A stretch of 40,532 nt of DNA from Bacillota bacterium. Lineage in GTDB: Bacteria > Bacillota > Clostridia > Saccharofermentanales > DTU023. Positions 33,966-40,532 of this stretch are shown here, piece after piece. The notes beneath the pieces were generated by a model. That model saw only the letters and a list, made by a program, of their open reading frames with translations. It had not been told where the DNA came from and searched no databases. Made by a program: the position numbers and the translations under genes. The stretch spans positions 1-40,532 of the forward strand of contig JAEWFX010000042.1 of the NCBI GenBank assembly GCA_023388605.1, in the 5' to 3' direction. Position 1 is the first letter of the stretch, and each line of letters starts with the position of its first letter.

Positions 33966-34240
33966 TAACAGACCATCTCCTCACCGAAACCACCTTCGAT
34001 GGCTGCAATGATCTTATCGAGTGATTCTTGCTCTTGTTCGCCGTCACATTGAACGGTGATCTTGGTACCAGCTTTGATACCAGCTGCCATCAACATCAAG
34101 ACAGACTTCGGGTTGATATTGCCCTTCTCACAGACGATGGTGACATTGCAGGGGCATTGACTGCAAACTGCACTGAGTTCGGTAGCAGGTCGCAGATGTA
34201 AACCAGTTTTGTTGCGGACTAAGACTTCTTTACTGACCAT
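33965..34240 (-). CDS. ptsH: HPr phosphocarrier protein
   Basis: 91 residues. HPr carries phosphate from enzyme I to the sugar-specific IIA domains. His15 lies in KTGLHLRPA (11-19), and Ser46 in NPKSVLMLMA (43-52), the site used by HPr kinase in Bacillota for carbon catabolite control. Three additional cysteines (26, 29, 31: CSQCPC) form a CxxCxC cluster that I do not know from ordinary HPr. AGAGGT stands 6 nt before the ATG. It is separated from ptsI by 155 nt and has its own promoter region with a direct repeat, so the two PTS genes can be controlled separately. Confidence 0.96.
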   Translation of the reverse strand: MVSKEVLVRNKTGLHLRPATELSAVCSQCPCNVTIVCEKGNINPKSVLMLMAAGIKAGTKITVQCDGEQEQESLDKIIAAIEGGFGEEMVC

Positions 34241-34289
34241 TATGACCTCTTTCTGAACATCCTAAGACGGATGAATTGTTATCGAATAA

Positions 34290-34324
34290 ATTATAATATA
34301 GCCGGATGACACAAGATAGCCGGA
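34290..34324 (-). promoter_or_regulatory. ptsH promoter with a 9-bp direct repeat
   Basis: TATAAT on the minus strand (34295-34290) lies upstream of ptsH. Two exact copies of ATAGCCGGA (34298-34306 and 34316-34324, plus-strand reading) start 18 bp apart and cover the -14 to -40 region, where the -35 box should be but is poor. This is the layout of an activator or repressor binding site. Confidence 0.5.
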
Positions 34325-34353
34325 ACGTAAATCATTAGTTAGATCAATAGGTA

Positions 34354-34375
34354 GAGGCATCTCTAGAGATGCCTC
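34354..34375. other. 22-bp perfect palindrome downstream of ptsI
   Basis: GAGGCATCTCT and AGAGATGCCTC are perfect reverse complements with no spacer. It lies 20 nt past the ptsI stop. No T-run follows on either strand, so it is not a standard terminator; it could be a protein-binding site or a mRNA-end hairpin. Confidence 0.6.
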
Positions 34376-34395
34376 GTAAAAAGATCCTTCGAATA

Positions 34396-36084
34396 CTACC
34401 AATTAGCGATTTCAGCCAAAACTTCTTCTGCTGTAGCCAGTTTTAACACTTGCTCGACCTTAGCAGCCAGGTCGCTGTAATTCGATTCACGTACCAATTG
34501 TTTGATCTTAGGTGTGGAGCCAGAAGCCATGCTGAATTCATCTAATCCCATACCCAATAAGACTTTGGCTGCCTTATCGTCAGAGGCGAACTCACCGCAC
34601 ATACCGACTTCAATACCAGCACGATGTCCAGCATCGATGACCTCTTTAATCGCACGCAATACGGCTGGATGGAAGGAATTGTACAGGTGATTGATCTTTT
34701 TGTTACCACGATCAACCGCCAACACATACTGGGTGAGATCATTGGTGCCAATACTGAAGAAATCTACTTCTTTAGCGAAATCGTCCGCCTGCAAAACAGC
34801 TGCTGGTGTCTCGATCATCATGCCGAGTTCGACATCAGCACTATAGGCAACTCCAGCTTGCTCGAGTTCATCTTTGGCTTGAGCGAGTAATTTCTTAGCT
34901 TCAGATAGCTCACTCAACGATATCAACATCGGCAACATGATTTTGATCTTGCCGTCGACAGCTGCACGCAACAAGGCCTTGAACTGCGTGAGCAAAATCT
35001 CGGGTTGATCTAGACACATGCGGATCGCGCGATATCCGAGGAAGGGGTTTTCTTCGAAATCGAAAGTGTAGTAACTGAGCGTCTTATCTCCGCCGATATC
35101 TAAAGTTCGGACGATCATCTCTTCACCGCCCAACACCTTGCACGCCTCACTGTATACCTTGTATTGTTCCTCTTCATCGGGGAAATGATCATTCTCCATA
35201 TAGAGAAATTCTGTGCGGAAGAGACCGACGCCGCGGCAGTGCTTGTCTACCGCTTTGCTGATATCGTCTACATTGCCGACATTGGCATACACTTTGACGG
35301 TATGGCCATCGACAGTCGTCGCCGGTTGATCCGCTTTGGCGAGCAATTCAGCCCGCTCCTTCTCCTCTGCCGCCTGCTTTTCGCTGTATTCGGCGATGAA
35401 GTCAGCATCTGGATCGATGAAGATCTCGCCTGTAGCCGCATTGAAAACTACCTGGCTAGCTTTGGCTGTAGCTTCGAGGATGCCCTTCACACCAACCAGT
35501 GCAGGGATACCCATACCCTTAGCCATGATACTGACATGCGAAGTTACACCGCCCTCTTCAGTGATGAAGCCAGCTACTTTACTGAGATCCAGTTGAGCTG
35601 TATCAGAAGGATAGAGGTCACGTGCGATGATGACAGAGCGCTCTTTGAGGGAGGCGAATTTATCTGCATCTCTATTTTGTAATGCTGCGATCAATTGTTC
35701 GCCCACATCGACCATATCAGCTGCACGCTCTTTCATGTAGGCATCATCCATAGATTCGAATACCGCTTTGAGCTCGGCGATGGCCGCTTGAGTAGCGCTC
35801 TCAGCATTGTCACCCGCCTGAATCTTCTGCTTGACAGAATCATGTAAGGTAAAATCGCTGACGATAGCCAAATGTCCAGCAAAAATAGGGTTTTCGCTGG
35901 CAATTTCTGCTAGATTAGCAGACACTTTTTCCACAGCTTTCATAAACTTCTCTACTTCAGCTGTTTTGTCCGCCTCAGACTCTACACGATAATCTGCGAT
36001 TTTATATTCTACTTCTTTTACTAGAAAAATCTTGCCGATAGCGATGCCATCGGTGAATACTTTAGGTGCTTGTAATTTATGCAT
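34396..36084 (-). CDS. ptsI: PTS enzyme I (PEP-protein phosphotransferase)
   Basis: 562 residues. Enzyme I takes phosphate from PEP and gives it to HPr. The phosphorylated histidine is His183 in GGVTSHVSIMAKG (178-190). The C-terminal TIM barrel shows FRTEFLYMEN, the RTLDIGGDK motif, GYRAIRMCLDQ, MIETPAAV, SIGTNDLTQY and the GMCGEFASD region with the active cysteine. Length is close to the usual 570. The start is the ATG at 36084 with AGGGAG 6 nt upstream; a TTG two codons earlier abuts that site and is unlikely. It is transcribed from the promoter at 36112-36140 and serves the ascorbate PTS next door and any others in the cell. Confidence 0.96.
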   Translation of the reverse strand: MHKLQAPKVFTDGIAIGKIFLVKEVEYKIADYRVESEADKTAEVEKFMKAVEKVSANLAEIASENPIFAGHLAIVSDFTLHDSVKQKIQAGDNAESATQAAIAELKAVFESMDDAYMKERAADMVDVGEQLIAALQNRDADKFASLKERSVIIARDLYPSDTAQLDLSKVAGFITEEGGVTSHVSIMAKGMGIPALVGVKGILEATAKASQVVFNAATGEIFIDPDADFIAEYSEKQAAEEKERAELLAKADQPATTVDGHTVKVYANVGNVDDISKAVDKHCRGVGLFRTEFLYMENDHFPDEEEQYKVYSEACKVLGGEEMIVRTLDIGGDKTLSYYTFDFEENPFLGYRAIRMCLDQPEILLTQFKALLRAAVDGKIKIMLPMLISLSELSEAKKLLAQAKDELEQAGVAYSADVELGMMIETPAAVLQADDFAKEVDFFSIGTNDLTQYVLAVDRGNKKINHLYNSFHPAVLRAIKEVIDAGHRAGIEVGMCGEFASDDKAAKVLLGMGLDEFSMASGSTPKIKQLVRESNYSDLAAKVEQVLKLATAEEVLAEIANW

Positions 36085-36111
36085 AGGCAACTCCCTAGAC
36101 TTATTACCTCA

Positions 36112-36140
36112 ATTATAAAGACAGCGAGTAAGGCTCTCAA
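36112..36140 (-). promoter_or_regulatory. ptsI promoter
   Basis: On the minus strand TTGAGA (36140-36135) and TATAAT (36117-36112) are exactly 17 nt apart, a near-consensus sigma-A promoter. The leader is about 20 nt. The -35 box lies in the loop, and the spacer in one arm, of the terminator hairpin at 36119-36155. Confidence 0.75.
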
Positions 36141-36155
36141 CCATACTCGCTGTCT
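36119..36155 (-). terminator. Terminator of the ula operon, overlapping the ptsI promoter
   Basis: A perfect 12-bp stem, AGACAGCGAGTA / TACTCGCTGTCT, around a 13-nt loop, 20 nt after the ulaG stop. On the minus strand the stem runs into TTATAATT, a fair T-tract. The same bases form the ptsI promoter. Confidence 0.75.
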
Positions 36156-36175
36156 GGTATGCGACTTGAAAACTA

Positions 36176-37240
36176 CTAGAGTATCGAGGTGAAGGGCACA
36201 TTGGGCTCTTCTTCGAAGCAATCTTCGAAACCTCGACGATAGTGGTATTCACGTAGATCTTTATCGCGTGGCCAGACATATTGTCCACCCACATCCCAGA
36301 TGAAGGGATGGAATTTATACTGTAGAGCATGTTTTTTGAAATCGTAGAGCAAACTGATCTCTTTAGGGTCAGCCTTGAAATTAGTCCAGACATCGTGGTG
36401 TACAGGCACTACTACTTTACAGCGCAGAGCTTCTGCCATACGCAACATATCGACTGAAGTCATCTTGTCTTGGCAGCCAGGAGGATTTTCGCCGAAAGCA
36501 CCGAAGGCGACATCGATATCGAACTTTTTGCCGATCTCAGCATAGCGGATGCTGTAGTGAGAATCACCGCTGTGATAAACAGTGCAATTGGGGAATTTAA
36601 ACAGATAGTTGACTGCTTTATCGTCCATATTGGTGGGACATACGCCCTTGAGATTTTCCCCGACCTCAGTTGTCACTAAGCAGGTGCGATCGTAGGAATC
36701 GAGCACGTGTACTTCGGTATCTTTGATCTTGATCACATCACCTGGTTTGACGACACGGCAACGCTCCTCTGGTACACCGTATGAAATCCACTTCTTTACA
36801 CACTCCTTAGGACCGATAAAAGGAACTTCGTTTTCACAGTTATTGATAACTGCCGCTGCGAAGAAGGGGTCGATGTGGTCGTTGTGATAATGGGTTGAGA
36901 ACACTGCATCACACTTGGTTACAGCGAAGGGATCGTAGACGATGGGATAGGCTCTGAGATTGGGTTGCAGTTTTTTGACACCCATCATATTACGCATTTG
37001 ATGATAGGGAGCCATATCAGCGACTTTTTGAGTGCGTTTACCGTTACCGAACCACAGATCCATAGCGATGTTGGTGTCGTTCTCGGTCTTAAACCACATA
37101 CCGACAACGCCGAGCCACCACATGGCGAAGCTACCTTTTTCGACTTGATAATTGTCGATCTCTTCATTTAACCAGGTGCCCCACTCGGGGAAAGCACCCA
37201 AAATCCATTTTTCACGGGTTATATCTTTAATATGAGGCAT
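36176..37240 (-). CDS. ulaG: L-ascorbate-6-phosphate lactonase
   Basis: 354 residues, the same length as Escherichia coli UlaG and alike along its whole sequence. It opens the lactone ring of L-ascorbate-6-phosphate to 3-keto-L-gulonate-6-phosphate, the first cytoplasmic step after PTS uptake. The metallo-beta-lactamase-fold metal motif is STHYHNDHID (about 115-124). FPEWGTWLNEE (18-28), GVKKLQPNLRAYP, YHSGDSHYS and the C-terminal EYHYRRGFEDCFEEEP are conserved UlaG segments. GGAG lies 6 nt before the ATG. It is the last gene of the operon, 10 nt behind the beta-propeller gene. The next pathway genes (ulaD, ulaE, ulaF) are not in the window. Confidence 0.96.
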   Translation of the reverse strand: MPHIKDITREKWILGAFPEWGTWLNEEIDNYQVEKGSFAMWWLGVVGMWFKTENDTNIAMDLWFGNGKRTQKVADMAPYHQMRNMMGVKKLQPNLRAYPIVYDPFAVTKCDAVFSTHYHNDHIDPFFAAAVINNCENEVPFIGPKECVKKWISYGVPEERCRVVKPGDVIKIKDTEVHVLDSYDRTCLVTTEVGENLKGVCPTNMDDKAVNYLFKFPNCTVYHSGDSHYSIRYAEIGKKFDIDVAFGAFGENPPGCQDKMTSVDMLRMAEALRCKVVVPVHHDVWTNFKADPKEISLLYDFKKHALQYKFHPFIWDVGGQYVWPRDKDLREYHYRRGFEDCFEEEPNVPFTSIL

Positions 37241-37250
37241 AAAAAACTCC

Positions 37251-38312
37251 TTAATTCTTTTCTAATGTATAGAGTGCGACCTCGTCTGTTTCACGATTAG
37301 TTGCGATGATCTTGGTCGCTTGCTCTGTATGAAAAACACAACAATTGGTAGGGCCACGATCGTGATCGATATTGATCAATTGGAATTCACCGTCGACATA
37401 ATCGAGTACGAAGAGGTCTCTATCTCCCTTGCGATGTCCGAGCACAGCTACTTTTTTGCCAGCCAATTCATCTGACCAAATGGCGTGTAAAAAAGGTAGC
37501 GGTTCGGGGTGACGATAGATCAATTCACTGTACTTACCGGCATCATCCTGTTTGTAGACGCTGAGCTCATCTCCGTGAAAGTCAGCTAAGGTGACCAATT
37601 CTTCTCGACCATCACCGTCAAAATCGACTAGACAAATATCTGAAACTGCTTTTTGCAGCAGCTCTTCTACTTGCCAATCAGCTTGTTGCTCACTGGGAGG
37701 TGTGATGTGGTAGACTCCTTCTTCCGTCGAGATCAAGCAGGATTTTTTATCTGGTAAAAGATAAAAACCATGATTTTTCAACTGTTCATCACGTAATACT
37801 GTGAGTTCCAATTGCTTGTCAGCATCGAATTGCTCTAATTCCTCAGGCAACTTAGCGACGAAGATCTTGCCGGGAAAACGCCAATCCTCACGGTATTCAC
37901 AATCACTCTTGATGGTACAGGCTACTAAGTAATTACCATTGTCTGAACGCAGTATGCCAAAACGATGAACATAAGGTAGGTCACAGAGAGTACGTACTTC
38001 CCATTTACCGTCAGCACCACGAGTGGCTGAGACAATACGAGCATCTTCAGCACCACAATTAGGTGAGTAGAACTCCTGAGTAGCTAAAATCTGATCATTA
38101 CGACCTGGGACTTGAGTGATAGTCATGACTCCGCCTGGACCAGACCAAACTTCTTCTAGGAAGTTTCCATCAGTATCGAAACGTAGACAGGGACCTTCTT
38201 TTTCGGTAGCGACAAGAAATGAATCAATAACCTTACCGCTGTATTCTCCCTTAAACATACCGATGGCATAGCACAGCTTGAGGTCAGTTAATTTTTGTTT
38301 AGTAAATTTCAT
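37251..38312 (-). CDS. Predicted cytoplasmic beta-propeller protein in the ula operon
   Basis: 353 residues, no signal peptide or membrane helix. The sequence consists of repeated beta blades of about 45-60 residues; one has an FG-GAP/VCBS-like calcium loop, DFDGDGREELVTLAD (about 230-244), and others carry GNYLVAC, KIFVAKL, KKVAVLGHRKGDRDLFVLDY and KIIATNRETDEVALY patterns. I do not recognise a named family. It overlaps ulaB by one base (TAATG) and lies 10 nt before ulaG, so it is part of the ascorbate operon. Possible jobs are binding or isomerising a sugar phosphate lactone, or sensing the substrate. It is not part of the E. coli ula operon. Confidence 0.7.
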   Translation of the reverse strand: MKFTKQKLTDLKLCYAIGMFKGEYSGKVIDSFLVATEKEGPCLRFDTDGNFLEEVWSGPGGVMTITQVPGRNDQILATQEFYSPNCGAEDARIVSATRGADGKWEVRTLCDLPYVHRFGILRSDNGNYLVACTIKSDCEYREDWRFPGKIFVAKLPEELEQFDADKQLELTVLRDEQLKNHGFYLLPDKKSCLISTEEGVYHITPPSEQQADWQVEELLQKAVSDICLVDFDGDGREELVTLADFHGDELSVYKQDDAGKYSELIYRHPEPLPFLHAIWSDELAGKKVAVLGHRKGDRDLFVLDYVDGEFQLINIDHDRGPTNCCVFHTEQATKIIATNRETDEVALYTLEKN

Positions 38313-38614
38313 TATTTGAATTTTTCCAGAGCGTTGTTGGCACGTAGCTTTTCTTCTACTTCTTGATCACTCAAAACATTGCGTAGACCGATGACCATAA
38401 CACCTGCATCGGCAGCACTTTGATACATATCTACAAAATTGAGCGGTGCGAAGACGATGTCGAATTGACGGGCACTGCTTACTCCTTCAGAAAGTGAGCA
38501 GTGATGAATATTGTCTACTCTCATACCTAGACGATCACAGGCTCTCTGAACAGACATTTTCATCATCAGAGAAGTACCAGCACCATTTGCACAGGCTACT
38601 AAAATCTTTGCCAT
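38312..38614 (-). CDS. ulaB: Ascorbate PTS enzyme IIB
   Basis: 100 residues. The phosphorylated cysteine is Cys8 in ILVACANGAGTSLMMKM, the ACxxGxGTS loop of the lactose/cellobiose/ascorbate IIB fold. It passes phosphate from UlaC (IIA) to ascorbate entering through UlaA (IIC). GAGG stands 8 nt before the ATG. The gene follows ulaA by 49 nt; a stable hairpin lies between. Its stop overlaps the start of the beta-propeller gene. Confidence 0.93.
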   Translation of the reverse strand: MAKILVACANGAGTSLMMKMSVQRACDRLGMRVDNIHHCSLSEGVSSARQFDIVFAPLNFVDMYQSAADAGVMVIGLRNVLSDQEVEEKLRANNALEKFK

Positions 38615-38631
38615 ATTTACCTCTTTCCTAA

Positions 38632-38653
38632 AGGGGCTGCCGTAGCAACCCCT
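38632..38653 (-). other. UACG-loop hairpin between ulaA and ulaB
   Basis: On the minus strand AGGGGTTGC-TACG-GCAGCCCCT gives nine pairs (one G-U) closed by a C(UACG)G tetraloop, an extra-stable type. Only TTT follows, so termination would be partial. It may protect the 3' end of the ulaCA message or reduce ulaB and downstream expression. Confidence 0.6.
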
Positions 38654-38663
38654 CTGTATTTAT

Positions 38664-40169
38664 TTATTTCTGTTTAGCAGCACGAAGCTCTTTGCACTTT
38701 TGATAATCTTCGGTCTCTAAGAAGTAGGTCTCTTTGTTAGCACGGTATTGCAGCTGCGGGATGGCGATCAGAGCGACCACGATGATTGCTAGACCGATGT
38801 AGCTGAGATACTTCATAGCGACGGTGAAGGTCGGCCAGATAACTGCCCAGTCCCACATACCGAGGTAACCACCGAAGGATGCCATACCGACCCAACCGGC
38901 GATCAGAGCTGAACCGAAGACTTGGCACAGACCGGAGATGAAGGGGAAGAGCATGGCAGCTCTCATACCACCGCGGTTGTTACAGAAGACACCGATGGTC
39001 GCGTTGTCGAAGAATACAGGCACGAAACCAGCGATGACCACGACTGGGCTCTTGAGAGCGATCAGAGCGAGGATAGCTAGAAGCTGACCCAGAGCACCGA
39101 AGAGGAAGCCAATGGTGACGGCGTTGGGGGAACCGAATCCGTAGGAAACAGCACAGTCGACACCAGGGACAGAACCCTTGAGCAAGCGGGTGGAGATACC
39201 TTGGAATGAGTTGGTCAACTCAGTGACGAAGGTACGTACACCTAATTGCAGAATGCTCAGGTAGACGGCGAAGTTCAACGAAGTTTTGAGGATGTAGAAG
39301 AAGAAATTGTCTTCTGCTTTGAGGAATTCATGTCCGACTAAGAAGTCTTTGCCGAGAACTGTCAAGATGGTTCCGAAGAACAAGGTCATCAAGATAGCTG
39401 TGGCGACTAAGTTCTCATTGAAGATTCTCAAGAAGCCAGGCAGATTGAGGTCTTCGATACGTTTGGATTTTTTGTTACTCTTAGCATTCATCTTCTCAGA
39501 TAGATAGCTGAAGAGAGCGACACCGAACATTTGTTGGTGAGCGATAGAGAAGCCAGCACCATCAGTGAGTTTTTGGCAAGGTCCGACAGTTAAGTTGGTA
39601 CCGACTGCCCAGTAGAGACCTAAGACCAAGGCCATGACGATGAATACACCAGTATTATTCAGGCTGGGGAAGCAGAATAAGATCAACCAGAAAGCGGTTG
39701 CAGCTTGTTGCAGCTGAACGTGTCCTGTGGTGAAGATGGCACGGCACTTAGTGTATTTCTTCAAAGCAACTAAGAGGATGTTGAAGATAAATGCGACTAA
39801 GAGCAAGAGCATTACTTGACTGAAGCTCTTACCAGCTACGAAAGCAGGTCCGTTGTTGGCAGGATCCATACCTGCTTGAACAGCGTTTTGACCGAAATAA
39901 GGATCGATGACCATGGCGTCGAGATTGAAACGATCTTTCAGACCGACCAATACAGGACGGAAATTAGATACCAATCCGCCTGAACCGACTGACAGGATCA
40001 TATAGCCGATAACAGCCTTAAAGAAACCAGCGAGCACATCGTACCAGGGCTTTTTCAACAATACATATCCGACAACTACCATCAAACCGATGAAGAATTG
40101 CGGCTGAGTGAGAATATTCTTAGCGAAGAATACCCACACCGTCTGTAGCACTTCTAAAATACTATTCAT
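38664..40169 (-). CDS. ulaA: Ascorbate PTS permease, enzyme IIC
   Basis: 501 residues with 10-12 membrane helices, the UlaA/SgaT family permease that brings L-ascorbate in with phosphorylation. Characteristic segments: GLMVVVGYVLLKKPWYDVLA (28-47), VGSGGLVSNFRPVLVGL, VFIVMALVLGLYWAVGTNLT, and the glycine-rich VSYGFGSPNAVTIGFLFGAL and NRGGMRAAMLFPFISGL. The final 30 residues form a charged cytoplasmic tail. GGAGGT stands 5 nt before the ATG. It lies 19 nt behind ulaC. UlaA is one of the few IIC proteins with its own fold, so the assignment is firm at family level. Confidence 0.94.
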   Translation of the reverse strand: MNSILEVLQTVWVFFAKNILTQPQFFIGLMVVVGYVLLKKPWYDVLAGFFKAVIGYMILSVGSGGLVSNFRPVLVGLKDRFNLDAMVIDPYFGQNAVQAGMDPANNGPAFVAGKSFSQVMLLLLVAFIFNILLVALKKYTKCRAIFTTGHVQLQQAATAFWLILFCFPSLNNTGVFIVMALVLGLYWAVGTNLTVGPCQKLTDGAGFSIAHQQMFGVALFSYLSEKMNAKSNKKSKRIEDLNLPGFLRIFNENLVATAILMTLFFGTILTVLGKDFLVGHEFLKAEDNFFFYILKTSLNFAVYLSILQLGVRTFVTELTNSFQGISTRLLKGSVPGVDCAVSYGFGSPNAVTIGFLFGALGQLLAILALIALKSPVVVIAGFVPVFFDNATIGVFCNNRGGMRAAMLFPFISGLCQVFGSALIAGWVGMASFGGYLGMWDWAVIWPTFTVAMKYLSYIGLAIIVVALIAIPQLQYRANKETYFLETEDYQKCKELRAAKQK

Positions 40170-40188
40170 TTAACACCTCCACCGAAAA

Positions 40189-40532
40189 TTATTGTTGGGC
40201 GACCAATTGATCGATTTTCAATAAATCTTCAGGTTTTTCTATTTCTCTGAGAGCGGCTAGAGCCTCCTCATTTGTCAACACGGTATACAGTCTCTGCATA
40301 TTTTCCAGATGCTCATCTGGATTAGTAGAGCTCAAAGTGAAGAAAATCTGTGCGTCTTTGTCGGGATTGCCAGGTTCAAAAGCGACAGGGCGTTTGCTGT
40401 ACATAAAACCGATGGCTGTACCGATGGCACCCTCAGCATTCTCAGTGGAATGAGGCAGGGCGATGCCGGGCAGAATCACTACGTACGGACCATGTTTTTC
40501 GATACAAGCGATGATCTCACCAGCATAGGTAT
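40189..40532 (-). CDS. ulaC: Ascorbate PTS enzyme IIA (N-terminal part beyond window)
   Basis: The last 114 codons of a PTS IIA of the mannitol/fructose/ascorbate class; the frame stays open to the right window edge, so the start lies outside. The active histidine is in HGPYVVILPGIALPHST, the PHS/PHA motif of this class. It accepts phosphate from HPr and passes it to UlaB. A GTG at 40479 is not the real start, because the conserved HGPYV segment lies before it. It is the first ula gene seen here; anything upstream, such as a regulator, is not visible. Confidence 0.9.
   Translation of the reverse strand, partial: TYAGEIIACIEKHGPYVVILPGIALPHSTENAEGAIGTAIGFMYSKRPVAFEPGNPDKDAQIFFTLSSTNPDEHLENMQRLYTVLTNEEALAALREIEKPEDLLKIDQLVAQQ

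Noticed and set aside
35164..35682. 172-codon plus-strand frame inside ptsI
   Set aside because: Antisense shadow of a firmly identified gene, with no recognisable domain or start site.
36085..36090. TTG start two codons upstream of the ptsI ATG
   Set aside because: It directly abuts the AGGGAG site, leaving no spacing; the ATG at 36084 is properly spaced.

Overview
The window looks like a chromosomal segment of an anaerobic, fermentative Bacillota, probably in class Clostridia. The signs are a Clostridium beijerinckii-type NADP secondary alcohol dehydrogenase, PEP-dependent sugar uptake (HPr with His15 and Ser46, enzyme I, an ascorbate PTS), GTP-type PEP carboxykinase, a K+-dependent membrane pyrophosphatase, PepV dipeptidase, strong AGGAGG-type ribosome binding sites and sigma-A-like promoters. 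Genus cannot be fixed from this sequence; a Saccharofermentans/Fastidiosipila-like relative is only a guess. No rRNA, tRNA, CRISPR array, insertion sequence or phage gene was seen, and no stretch over 300 bases lacks a gene.

Layout. 1-4012 (minus): glutaredoxin, a TolQ/ExbB-like proton channel with two ExbD-like partners, an acyl-CoA synthetase and a partial SDR reductase. 4160-7724 (minus): cytoplasmic alpha-amylase, a fused Gx-transporter/ApbE flavin transferase and a NusG_II surface protein. 7772-8725 (plus): MsrAB. 8801-10609 (minus): pckG. 10736-16299 (minus): MacB-like ATPase, CARDB surface protein, FtsX-type permease and an MdoB/LtaS-like phosphoglycerol transferase. 16493-19815 (plus): MATE exporter, PepV and an aromatic-acid-exporter-like membrane protein. 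19778-24138 (minus): MMPL transporter with a YhgE/Pip-like coiled-coil partner. 24421-26531 (plus): secondary alcohol dehydrogenase and a COG0523 GTPase. 26508-29114 (minus): a lantibiotic-immunity-like ABC transporter with a coupled histidine kinase and no response regulator. 29166-33280 (minus): M20 amidohydrolase, an unknown protein and the membrane pyrophosphatase. 33429-36084 (minus): nitroreductase, HPr and enzyme I. 36176-40532 (minus): ascorbate PTS operon ulaC(partial)-ulaA-ulaB-beta-propeller-ulaG.

How it fits together. HPr and enzyme I supply phosphate to the neighbouring ascorbate PTS, and UlaG opens the ascorbate-6-phosphate ring. Amylase, PEP carboxykinase, pyrophosphatase and the alcohol dehydrogenase are central fermentation functions. 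Several modules act at or outside the membrane. The least understood are the ExbB/ExbD-like complex, the Gx-ApbE fusion with an internal lipobox, the CARDB-containing ABC exporter, the beta-propeller in the ula operon and the unknown protein behind the pyrophosphatase. Many genes are translationally coupled by 1-4 nt overlaps. Several of the longest open frames begin at spurious upstream GTG/TTG codons; I moved those starts to the codon with a proper ribosome binding site and say so in each entry.
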